Below, piece after piece: positions 57,744-64,000 of a stretch of DNA of 64,000 nt. Each line of letters opens with the position of its first letter. Positions within the stretch are counted from its first letter, which is position 1. The translations under genes and the position numbers were made by a program. The stretch is from Pseudomonas sp. dw_612 (GTDB lineage Bacteria > Pseudomonadota > Gammaproteobacteria > Pseudomonadales > Pseudomonadaceae). A model generated the notes under the pieces. That model was not told the origin of the DNA and did no database searches. It worked only from the letters and a program-made list of their open reading frames with translations. Location of the stretch: positions 248,001 to 312,000 of the forward strand of contig NZ_JAAVVC010000004.1 in NCBI RefSeq assembly GCF_018449725.1. The letters are read 5' to 3'.

Positions 57744-58023
57744 GGGTTTGAGGCAATCCGCAGAGGTAGGGCCACGGGTAGATGCCGCGCTCGTGGCCGT
57801 CGCTGAAGATCAGTTGCAGGCCGTAGCCTTGGGGATTCAACTCGACTACGCGGATGCGCGAATCCACCTTCACCGTCAGCCCTTGCAGCCGAAACGCCCG
57901 GCATTGCGAGCACGGGCATTGGCGGCGCAATTCGGCGTGATCGAGCAATTGCTCGCGACCATCCGGCCAGCTCAGCCGCAGTTGTTGTTTGCTCTGGGAA
58001 TTACCGACGGCGAGCGGGTTCAT
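57739..58023 (-). CDS. DUF971 domain protein
   Basis: A 94-residue DUF971 protein, the small domain that also forms the N terminus of gamma-butyrobetaine hydroxylases and is found near Fe-S carrier genes. It reads LRLSWPDGREQLLDHAELRR, then CPCSQCRAFR with three cysteines that could bind a metal, and a C-terminal FSDGHERGIYPWPYLCGL, the family signature. The start at 58023 overlaps the stop of the HEAT-repeat gene by 4 bases, so it is coupled to that gene and is the last gene of the leftward array. Role unknown; cluster or metal handling is a guess from context. Confidence 0.85.
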   Translation of the reverse strand: MNPLAVGNSQSKQQLRLSWPDGREQLLDHAELRRQCPCSQCRAFRLQGLTVKVDSRIRVVELNPQGYGLQLIFSDGHERGIYPWPYLCGLPQTP

Positions 58024-58982
58024 TGCAGTTGACTCAGGGCGATGCGCACGGCTTTGCGCACTTCCGGGTCACCGTCATCTTGCGCGGCTTGCAGGGCGGC
58101 CACTGCGTCTCGGTCATTCAATTCACCGAGGGCCAGGGCCGCTTCCTTGCGCAGGTTGCTGATGCGGTGGCCGAGGGTTTCGATCAGTGCTTCCAGGGCC
58201 GGGGCATAGCGCAAGCGGCCGAGGCTGCGGGTGGCGCGGAGGCGCACTTGCCAGTAGTCATCGCTCAGGGCTTCGACCAGCGCCGGGCCGGCATCGCTGT
58301 GACCGACCTTGCCCAGCGTGGTCGCGGCTTCTTCGCGCACTTGCCAGGCGTGGTCTTGCAAGGCCTGGCGCAGGGCCGGCAACACTTGAATGTCGGATGC
58401 CAGGCCAAGAGCGCCGGTGGCGGCGCGGCGGACTTCGGTGTCCGGGTCGTCGCTGGCCAGTCGGGCTAACGCAGGCAAAGCGTCGAGTTGTTTGAGCCAG
58501 CCGAGCACGCCAACGGCTTCGCGGCGAACGCTGGCGTCTTCGTCCTTCAGCGCCACCAATGCCGCGTCAGCCGCATCGGGAAAACGCAACTCGCGCAAGG
58601 CCCTGAACGCCGCCACCCGCACGCTGATATCGGCATGCCCGGTCCACGGCAAAATCACCCGGCCCGCCGCTTCGCTTTTCAGCAGACTCAAACTTTGCGC
58701 GGCGGCGGATTGCACAGCCAAGGATGGATCGGTCAGCGCCTGACACAGCGCCTCGACCACAGGCTCATCCTCCCAGGCTTCCAGCAGGCGCGCGGCTTCG
58801 GCGCGAACTTCTTCGGTCGGGTCTTGCGCCAGGCGATTGACCAGCCACAGCAAACCTTCCGGTTCTTCAAGGTCAGCCAGTTCGATCAGGGCAATGCGGC
58901 GCACGCCGGGGTCTTCGTCGGTCAGGCGCGGTTGCAGGGCCAGGATGTCGTCGTTTTCGGTTGTATCGAATAGAGAGGTCAT
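58020..58982 (-). CDS. HEAT-repeat protein (PBS-lyase type)
   Basis: A 320-residue all-helical protein built from about nine HEAT/PBS-lyase-like repeats of roughly 31 residues, such as DEDPGVRRIALIELADL, DPTEEVRAEAARLLEAW, DADISVRVAAFRALREL-like units, DEDASVRREAVGVLGWLK, DHAWQVREEAATTLGKV and DGDPEVRKAVRIALSQL. Repeats of this kind make a scaffold for protein binding; in phycobilin lyases they bind cofactors. It overlaps the ATPase gene by 4 bases upstream and the DUF971 gene by 4 bases downstream, so it belongs to the transport/redox array, perhaps aiding assembly of the flavoprotein or ferredoxin. That role is inference. Confidence 0.85.
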   Translation of the reverse strand: MTSLFDTTENDDILALQPRLTDEDPGVRRIALIELADLEEPEGLLWLVNRLAQDPTEEVRAEAARLLEAWEDEPVVEALCQALTDPSLAVQSAAAQSLSLLKSEAAGRVILPWTGHADISVRVAAFRALRELRFPDAADAALVALKDEDASVRREAVGVLGWLKQLDALPALARLASDDPDTEVRRAATGALGLASDIQVLPALRQALQDHAWQVREEAATTLGKVGHSDAGPALVEALSDDYWQVRLRATRSLGRLRYAPALEALIETLGHRISNLRKEAALALGELNDRDAVAALQAAQDDGDPEVRKAVRIALSQLQ

Positions 58983-59827
58983 AGGGCAAATCGCGGCAGT
59001 TTGTTTTCTAGGGGAAGTCCGAGGGGGTTCAGGCGCGGTAATTGCCGACCGTCCTCGTGACGCAGCAACTCGAGGCAGTGACGCTTCAAGCGGGAAAATT
59101 CGTGGCTGGTGACCAGTTCCGTGGTGCGCGGTCGAGGGAAATCCAGCCGCAGGTCTTCGATGATCCGGCCGGGCCGCGAACTCATCACCAACAGGCGATC
59201 GGCGAGGAACAGCGCCTCGTCGATGTCATGGGTGACGAACACCACGGTGGTGCGAATCCGCGTCCAGATGTCCAGCAGCAGTTCCTGCATGTTCAGGCGG
59301 GTCAGCGCATCGAGGGCGCCGAACGGTTCGTCCATCAGCAACAGACGTGGGCGGTTGATCAGCACCCGGGCGATTTCGACCCGTTGTTGCATGCCGCCGG
59401 AGAGCTGGTCCGGCCAACGCTCGGCGAAGCCTTCGAGGCCCACCAGGGCGAGGATTTCATCGGCGGCCTGGTGGCGTTCGGTCTTGCCGATGCCGCGCAT
59501 TTTCAGGCCGAACGCGACGTTGTCGCGCACCGTACGCCAAGGAAACAGCGTGTGATGCTGGAACACCATGCCCCGTTGCGGTGACGGTCCCGAAACCGGT
59601 GCGCCATCGACGTTCAGGGTGCCAATACGCGGTTGCAGATGCCCGGCCAAGGCACCGAGCAAGGTGGATTTACCGCAGCCGGACGGCCCGAGAATGCACA
59701 CGAACTGCCCGGGTTCGATCTGGCAATCGAGGCTCTGGACGGCTTCAAACGCGGCATTACCCTCCCCCAGGCTGATCGACAAACCGCGAATATCGATGTG
59801 CCCTTCCGGGTGTTGAAAAACGCTCAT
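58979..59827 (-). CDS. ABC transporter ATP-binding protein (TauB/SsuB/NrtD type)
   Basis: A 282-residue ABC ATPase. Walker A is GPSGCGKST, the Q-loop lies in MVFQHHTLFPWRTVRDNVAF, the signature is QLSGGMQQRVEIARVLINRP, and Walker B reads LLLMDEPFGALDALTR with HDIDEALFLADRL as the switch. This subgroup imports taurine, sulfonates, nitrate or related small anions. The start at 59827 shares one base with the permease stop (TGATG), and the stop overlaps the HEAT gene. A C-terminal tail of about 45 residues (HDEF-like SRLKRHCLELLRHEDGRQLP) extends past the usual end. The open frame upstream through the permease is antisense-independent noise. Confidence 0.9.
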   Translation of the reverse strand: MSVFQHPEGHIDIRGLSISLGEGNAAFEAVQSLDCQIEPGQFVCILGPSGCGKSTLLGALAGHLQPRIGTLNVDGAPVSGPSPQRGMVFQHHTLFPWRTVRDNVAFGLKMRGIGKTERHQAADEILALVGLEGFAERWPDQLSGGMQQRVEIARVLINRPRLLLMDEPFGALDALTRLNMQELLLDIWTRIRTTVVFVTHDIDEALFLADRLLVMSSRPGRIIEDLRLDFPRPRTTELVTSHEFSRLKRHCLELLRHEDGRQLPRLNPLGLPLENKLPRFAL

Positions 59828-60609
59828 CAGGCTTTTCCTTTCGGTCGATGCCAAGGCGTGAACAACCCACCAAGGCGTTTGATCAGCAGGCTGCTGCCCA
59901 TTCCCAGGACGCCGATCAGCAACATGCCGACAACGATGTCGGCGTAGTTCTGGATGGTGTAGGACTCCCAGGTGTAATAACCGATGCCGTACTGGCCGGA
60001 GATCATTTCGGCGGTGACCAGGCAGAACCACGAGGTGCCCATGCCGATGGCGAGGCCGGTGATGATGCTTGGTGCGGCGCCGGACAGGATCACTTCCAGC
60101 AGGATTGCGCGGCGCCCTGCTCCGAGGCTTCTGGCCGAGGCGATCAAGCGTGGGTCGACGCCTTCGACGCCGTGGATGGTGTTGAGCAGGATTGGGAATA
60201 GCGCGCCGGTGAAGGTGATGAAGACCATCGACAGTTCTGACGACGGGAACATCAGGATCGCCAGGGGAATCCATGCCACGGCGGGGATCGGTCGCAGGAC
60301 TTCCAACGGTGGCAGCAACAAATCTTCGGCCCACTTCGAACGGCCGATGGCCAGGCCCAGGGCGATGCCGATGACCAACGCCGCGAGGTAACCGGCGAAG
60401 ACCCGGCTGAGACTGCTGCCCAGGTGCTGAGCGAGTTTGCCGGAGTCGCCGAGGCCCAAGGCTGCCTGGATGACGGCCAGTGGAGTCGGGACGTTGGCGA
60501 AAGTCACCAGGCCGAGGTTCCAGTGCCCACTTGCGGCGAGTTGCCAGAACAGCAGGCAGAACAGCAGTGAGGCGACTCGGGGGAGCCAGCGTGAATATGG
60601 TCTGGACAT
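59827..60609 (-). CDS. ABC transporter permease (TauC/SsuC/NrtB type)
   Basis: A 260-residue inner-membrane permease with about six helices, including LPRVASLLFCLLFWQLAASG, LAALVIGIALGLAIGRS, MVFITFTGALFPILLNTI and IVVGMLLIGVLGMGSSLLIK. The coupling loop ASARSLGAGRRAILLEVILS is the EAA motif that contacts the ATPase. The ATG at 60609 (MSRPYSRWLPRV) has GGAAG 6 bases upstream. It directly precedes the ATPase gene, while a hybrid REP (60639-60752) separates it from the binding-protein gene, a split often seen when REP elements insert within pseudomonad operons. Confidence 0.88.
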   Translation of the reverse strand: MSRPYSRWLPRVASLLFCLLFWQLAASGHWNLGLVTFANVPTPLAVIQAALGLGDSGKLAQHLGSSLSRVFAGYLAALVIGIALGLAIGRSKWAEDLLLPPLEVLRPIPAVAWIPLAILMFPSSELSMVFITFTGALFPILLNTIHGVEGVDPRLIASARSLGAGRRAILLEVILSGAAPSIITGLAIGMGTSWFCLVTAEMISGQYGIGYYTWESYTIQNYADIVVGMLLIGVLGMGSSLLIKRLGGLFTPWHRPKGKA

Positions 60610-60638
60610 ACATAACTTCCAATTGGCGAACACATCGC

Positions 60639-60752
60639 CCTGTAGGAGCTGCCGAAGGCTGCGATCTTTTGATCTTGATCTTTTCAGTGCTGATGAAGAT
60701 CACAAGCAAGATCAAAAGATCGCAGCCTCGTTTCACTCGACAGCTCCTACAG
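60639..60752. repeat. Mosaic REP-type inverted repeat within the transporter array
   Basis: Left arm GTAGGAGCTGCCGAAGGCTG..., right arm ...CGCAGCCTCGTTTCACTCGACAGCTCCTAC. The inner and outer parts pair, but the central parts belong to different families (CCGAAGG versus CGAGTGAAACGAG), so the element is a hybrid. The loop holds GATCTTGATCTT. Confidence 0.85.
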
Positions 60753-60772
60753 GTAACAGGTGTCAGGGCTCT

Positions 60773-62176
60773 TTAACGAACCGCAACGGCCTGTGTAGTG
60801 GCATCGGTGAAGTCGAACACCTTGCCGCCCTGGGCCGTGGCGAATTGTTGGGCCTGGCCTTTGAGCAGGAAGGCACTGAGCCGCCCTTTCGCATCGCTGG
60901 CAAACCACGCCTGATCCGCCAGTAACTTGATCCCGCTGTCACTCGCCTGGGCATACACCGCGCGGATGTTTTTGCCTTCGGCCTTCAACCCGGCCAACGC
61001 GGTGAACGCTGACTCCGCCGATGCGTACTGCCGGACTTTCGGCTCGCCGCGCACCCAAATCTCCGCCACATGGCTGACATCGGTGATGGCTTTGCCGCTG
61101 ACCGCATCCACCGTATTGAGCGGTGTCTGCCCGTAGTTGGCCAGTTGCGCGGTGTAGTCCAGGTTCGAGGCCTTGAATGCGGCGCGGATGTATTGGTCGT
61201 CGATGAAGGTGTTGAGATCCAAACCACGATCAGCCTTCTTCAACAACTTGAGGGTATCGATGGCGGTGCCGACGGCTTGGCGGTATTCCGGTTTCCAGCT
61301 CAGGTCACGGGTTTGCACGCCCAGCGGACCGTGGAACAGGTAATTCACCTCGGCATCGACCCCGGTCACCTTGGCGATCAACTCGCTGTATTTCTCCGGT
61401 TCGGCGGCCAGCAACTGATTGGCCTCGATGCTCGCCCGCAGGTAAGCCACGACGATTTCCGGGTACTTCTTCGCGTACGCCTGATCCACCAGCGCACCAT
61501 GGAACGTCGGCGCGTTGGCCTGGGCGCCGTCATAAATCTTGCGCGCGAAACCCCGGCTCGGGAACAGCTCGGCGAACGGCACGAAGTCGGCGTGGGCGTC
61601 GATTTTGCCGGCCTGCAATGCGGAACCGGCAACTTCCGGCGGCTGAGCAATGATGTTTACATCCTTCAACGGATCCCAGCCTTGAGCCGCCACCGCACGC
61701 AACAACATGCCATGGGCGGTCGAAGCGAACGGCACGGAAATGGTCTTGCCTTTCAGCTCAGCCAACGACTGCACGCCGGATGCGCTCGGCACCACGATGC
61801 CGTTGCCGCTGCCCTTGATGCTGCCCGACAGCACACTGATAAACAGGCTGTGCTTGCCGGCGGTTTCGAACGCCACGCCGTTGAACGCGCCGGGGAAATC
61901 GGCCATGGCGCCGAAATCGAGTTTTCCGGCGACCATCTCGTTGGTCAGGGGCGCGCCACTGGTGAAGTTCTTCCACTCCACGTCATATTTCGCGTCTTTG
62001 TACTGGCCGTCGTGGGGCAGATATTTGTCCAGCAGACCGAGTTCACGGATCAACAAACCACCGGCGGCGCAGTTGATGGTGGTGTCCTGGGTGCCGATGG
62101 CAATGCGGATGGTTTCGGCCGAGGCCGACAGGGTGAATGAGGCCAGTACCAGACCGGCTAACGCTGCACGCAACAT
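60773..62176 (-). CDS. ABC transporter substrate-binding protein (NMT1/TauA-like)
   Basis: A 467-residue periplasmic binding protein with signal MLRAALAGLVLASFTLSASA (cleavage ASA-ET). The fold resembles NMT1/THI5- and TauA/SsuA-type proteins: IGTQDTTINCAAGGLLIREL, FTSGAPLTNEMVAGKLDFGA, PFASTAHGMLLRAVAAQGWD, PEVAGSALQAGKIDAHADFV. It is about 130 residues longer than SsuA, the extra part being C-terminal (about 330-467), so the ligand may be larger or an added domain docks elsewhere. Ligand unknown. The ATG at 62176 is preceded by GAGGGG. Upstream are the ferredoxin and flavoprotein genes, downstream the permease. Confidence 0.83.
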   Translation of the reverse strand: MLRAALAGLVLASFTLSASAETIRIAIGTQDTTINCAAGGLLIRELGLLDKYLPHDGQYKDAKYDVEWKNFTSGAPLTNEMVAGKLDFGAMADFPGAFNGVAFETAGKHSLFISVLSGSIKGSGNGIVVPSASGVQSLAELKGKTISVPFASTAHGMLLRAVAAQGWDPLKDVNIIAQPPEVAGSALQAGKIDAHADFVPFAELFPSRGFARKIYDGAQANAPTFHGALVDQAYAKKYPEIVVAYLRASIEANQLLAAEPEKYSELIAKVTGVDAEVNYLFHGPLGVQTRDLSWKPEYRQAVGTAIDTLKLLKKADRGLDLNTFIDDQYIRAAFKASNLDYTAQLANYGQTPLNTVDAVSGKAITDVSHVAEIWVRGEPKVRQYASAESAFTALAGLKAEGKNIRAVYAQASDSGIKLLADQAWFASDAKGRLSAFLLKGQAQQFATAQGGKVFDFTDATTQAVAVR

Positions 62177-62339
62177 GGGTGTATCCCCTCGAATCATTTA
62201 TTGGATGTTCGTCTCCGCCACGATCAGGGCGTGGTGGGAAACGAGGGGTGTTTTGAAACTGGCGTCCGGGGGTGGCCGGATGGCTTTTTTGTTGTCTGGG
62301 CTGGCCTCTTCGCAAAACTTGTGGCGGGTCTCGATCCCT

Positions 62340-62429
62340 TGTGGGAGCGGGCTTGCTCGCGAAGGCGTCCTGTCTGTCAATGGAGATGCAAGCTGTGCCG
62401 GCCTCTTCGCGAGCAAGCCCGCTCCCACA
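62340..62429. repeat. REPIN between ferredoxin and binding-protein genes
   Basis: Arms GTGGGAGCGGGCTTGCTCGC and complement, spacer CTGTCTGTCAATGGAGATGC. It lies within the leftward gene array. Confidence 0.9.
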
Positions 62430-62441
62430 CTGGCTTGCATT

Positions 62442-62687
62442 TCAACGGAGCAAATAAGGGATTTCGACTTTCACCGCCCCGGTCGGGCAGTCCTTTTCGC
62501 ACGGCATGCAGTACCAGCATTCGTCGAACGCCATGTAGGCCTTTTGCGTGGCCGGGTTGATCGCCAGCAGGTCCATCGGGCAGACGTCGACGCACACGGT
62601 GCAGCCTTTGTGAGCAATGCAAAGTTCCTCGTCGACCGTGACCGGCGCGTTGGAGCGGAAGAAGATTTCCTGGGGTTGATAGGCCAT
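62442..62687 (-). CDS. Two-cluster 4Fe-4S ferredoxin (AprB-like)
   Basis: An 81-residue ferredoxin-type electron carrier. The first cluster motif is CIAHKGCTVCVDVCP (C-x5-C-x2-C-x3-CP), the second CWYCMPCEKDCP (C-x2-C-x2-C-x3-CP). The ending GAVKVEIPYLL resembles the beta subunit of adenylylsulfate-reductase-like enzymes. It lies 25 bases after the flavoprotein gene and is almost certainly its electron-transfer subunit. Start at 62687 gives MAYQPQEIFFRSNAPVTVDE. Confidence 0.9.
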   Translation of the reverse strand: MAYQPQEIFFRSNAPVTVDEELCIAHKGCTVCVDVCPMDLLAINPATQKAYMAFDECWYCMPCEKDCPTGAVKVEIPYLLR

Positions 62688-62712
62688 TTCACGGTTCTCT
62701 CTTTTTTAATAC

Positions 62713-64000
62713 TCAGGCCGCAAACGCGCCGACCCGCAGCCGGTCGTAGGCCTGCATTTCTTCGGCGTCGAGCGGGATGATGTAGGGCTCGACGGCTTTC
62801 TTGAAACTGGTCATCTGGCCGTCGTCGCCCTTCTTCAGGTGGCAGTGGCAGAACCAGTCGCTGTCGTTGCGTTGCGGGTGATCGACCCGATAGTGGTAAA
62901 GCCCCCAGCGACTTTCGGCGCGGAACAACGAAGCCCGGGCGGCCATTTCGGCGCAGTCGCGGATCATGCTGACTTCCATCGCTCGCATCAGCTCGTGAGG
63001 GTTGTGGGCCTTGATCTGATCGAGGTCGCGCTGGATATCGCTGAAGCGTTGCAGGCCGATTTGCATCTTTTTGGTCACTTTCGGCGGTTGCAGGTAGTCG
63101 TTCACGAAACGTCGCAACTTGTATTCGACTTGCGCGGGCGGCAGGCCGTGTTCGCGGTCCAGAGGTGCATAAACCCGAGCTTTTTCAGTTTCGATCTGTT
63201 GAGTATCCACCGTCGAAAACTCGCGCCCGGCCACAAAATCCGCCGCATTGGTGCCGGCAAACCAGCCGTAGGTGAACGCGCCAAGCATGTAGTTATGCGG
63301 CACCGCCGCCATGTCCCCCGCCGAGTACAAGCCCTTCACCGACGTCTCGGCCCGTTCGTTGACCCACACGCCCGACGCCGAATGCCCGCTGCAAAATCCG
63401 ATCTCCGAGATGTGCATCTCGACCATCTGCGTGCGGTAATCGGTGCCGCGATTGGCGTGGAACTGGCCGCGACTCGGGCGTTCGTTGCTGTGCAGGATCT
63501 CTTCGATGTTCTGGATGGTTTCCTCGGCCAGGTGGTCGAGTTTGAGGAACACCGGGCCGTTGCCGCTTTCGAGTTCCTGGTGGAACTCCCACATCATCTG
63601 GCCGCTCCAGTAGTCGCACTCGATAAAACGCTCGCCCTTGTTGTTCGCGGTGTAGCCACCCAGCGGGCCAGTGACGTAGGCGCAGGCCGGGCCGTTGTAA
63701 TCCTTGATCAGCGGGTTGATCTGGAAGCATTCGAGGTTCGCCAGTTCCGCCCCGGCGTGATACGCCATGGCATAACCGTCGCCCGCGTTGGTCGGGTTTT
63801 CGTAGGTGCCCATCAAGTAGCCCGAGGACGGCAAGCCCAGGCGCCCGGCGGCACCGCAGGCGAGGATCACCGCTTTGGCCTTGATCACATGAAAGTCGGC
63901 GGTGCGGCAATCGAAGCCCATCAGGCCGTTGACCGCGCCCTCTTCGTCCGTTAGTAAACGGGTGCACACCACGCGATTGGTGATGCTGACCCGCGCCCGT
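62713..64000 (-). CDS. FAD-dependent flavoprotein, AprA/fumarate-reductase-like (5' end beyond window)
   Basis: The C-terminal 428 residues of a flavoprotein of the succinate dehydrogenase/fumarate reductase/APS reductase alpha family. The window edge cuts off the N-terminal FAD-binding part. Visible: ITNRVVCTRLLTDEEGAVNG, VILACGAAGRLGLPSSGYLM, NAGDGYAMAYHAGAELANLE (substrate-domain region), GLYSAGDMAAVPHNYMLGAF (second FAD contact) and the C-terminal helical domain ending AYDRLRVGAFAA. It pairs with the ferredoxin 25 bases downstream, as AprA with AprB. A CO-, sulfite- or other-oxidising role cannot be told without the active-site half. The frame remains open to position 64000. Confidence 0.85.
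   Translation of the reverse strand, partial: RARVSITNRVVCTRLLTDEEGAVNGLMGFDCRTADFHVIKAKAVILACGAAGRLGLPSSGYLMGTYENPTNAGDGYAMAYHAGAELANLECFQINPLIKDYNGPACAYVTGPLGGYTANNKGERFIECDYWSGQMMWEFHQELESGNGPVFLKLDHLAEETIQNIEEILHSNERPSRGQFHANRGTDYRTQMVEMHISEIGFCSGHSASGVWVNERAETSVKGLYSAGDMAAVPHNYMLGAFTYGWFAGTNAADFVAGREFSTVDTQQIETEKARVYAPLDREHGLPPAQVEYKLRRFVNDYLQPPKVTKKMQIGLQRFSDIQRDLDQIKAHNPHELMRAMEVSMIRDCAEMAARASLFRAESRWGLYHYRVDHPQRNDSDWFCHCHLKKGDDGQMTSFKKAVEPYIIPLDAEEMQAYDRLRVGAFAA

Overview
The window is a GC-rich, densely coded stretch of a Pseudomonas chromosome, most likely from the P. fluorescens group. The evidence is the gene set (cti, metH, ferredoxin-type cysI with its DUF934 partner, sohB, the lexA2-imuA-imuB-dnaE2 cassette, nfuA) and the large number of intergenic REP/REPIN palindromes typical of that group. 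No rRNA, tRNA, phage, transposase or CRISPR array was recognised. All gene identities come from reading translated sequence; no database search was run.

Layout. 1-13.4 kb is mostly core metabolism: cobM (cobalamin), nfuA (Fe-S), an acyltransferase, the fatty acid cis/trans isomerase cti, divergent metH, a DUF2970 membrane protein, an orphan sugar-type binding protein, and the sulfite reductase pair cysI-DUF934 with a 37-residue membrane peptide upstream. 13.4-22.1 kb holds two giant tandem leucine-rich-repeat proteins of the dermonecrotic-toxin/NEL effector type. Both appear to carry Ser where the NEL catalytic Cys is expected, and one stops just after that point. 22.3-35 kb is housekeeping and accessory metabolism: sohB, a histidine phosphatase, an SCP2 protein, a Tat-type amidohydrolase, an orphan HypX-like CO-forming enzyme, a GH63-like glucosidase, a LysR regulator, and a fatty-acid-hydroxylase/SRPBCC fusion coupled to an SMP-30-like protein.

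35-42.5 kb starts with small stress-type proteins (a disordered peptide, YdcH/DUF465, DUF4142, another disordered peptide). A tight six-gene operon follows: RsbR, RsbS, RsbT, an RsbW-like ATPase fused to a SpoIIE phosphatase, a histidine kinase and a hybrid kinase. This is a stressosome-type partner-switching module wired to two-component proteins, with no sigma factor in sight. 42.7-53.5 kb carries a UvrA2-type ATPase, a second hybrid kinase and the SOS mutagenesis cassette lexA2-imuA-imuB-dnaE2, with a LexA2-type operator lying over the lexA2 start.

53.6-57.4 kb has a LysR regulator divergent from an exported amidohydrolase and a TorF-like porin. 57.7-64 kb is one leftward array: an AprA/FrdA-like flavoprotein (cut by the window edge), a two-cluster ferredoxin, a TauA/NMT1-like binding protein, permease and ATPase, a HEAT-repeat protein and a DUF971 protein. 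It looks like an import system joined to a redox enzyme of unknown substrate. REP elements of at least three sequence families fill most gaps above 90 bp, and several are tandem, hybrid or decayed.
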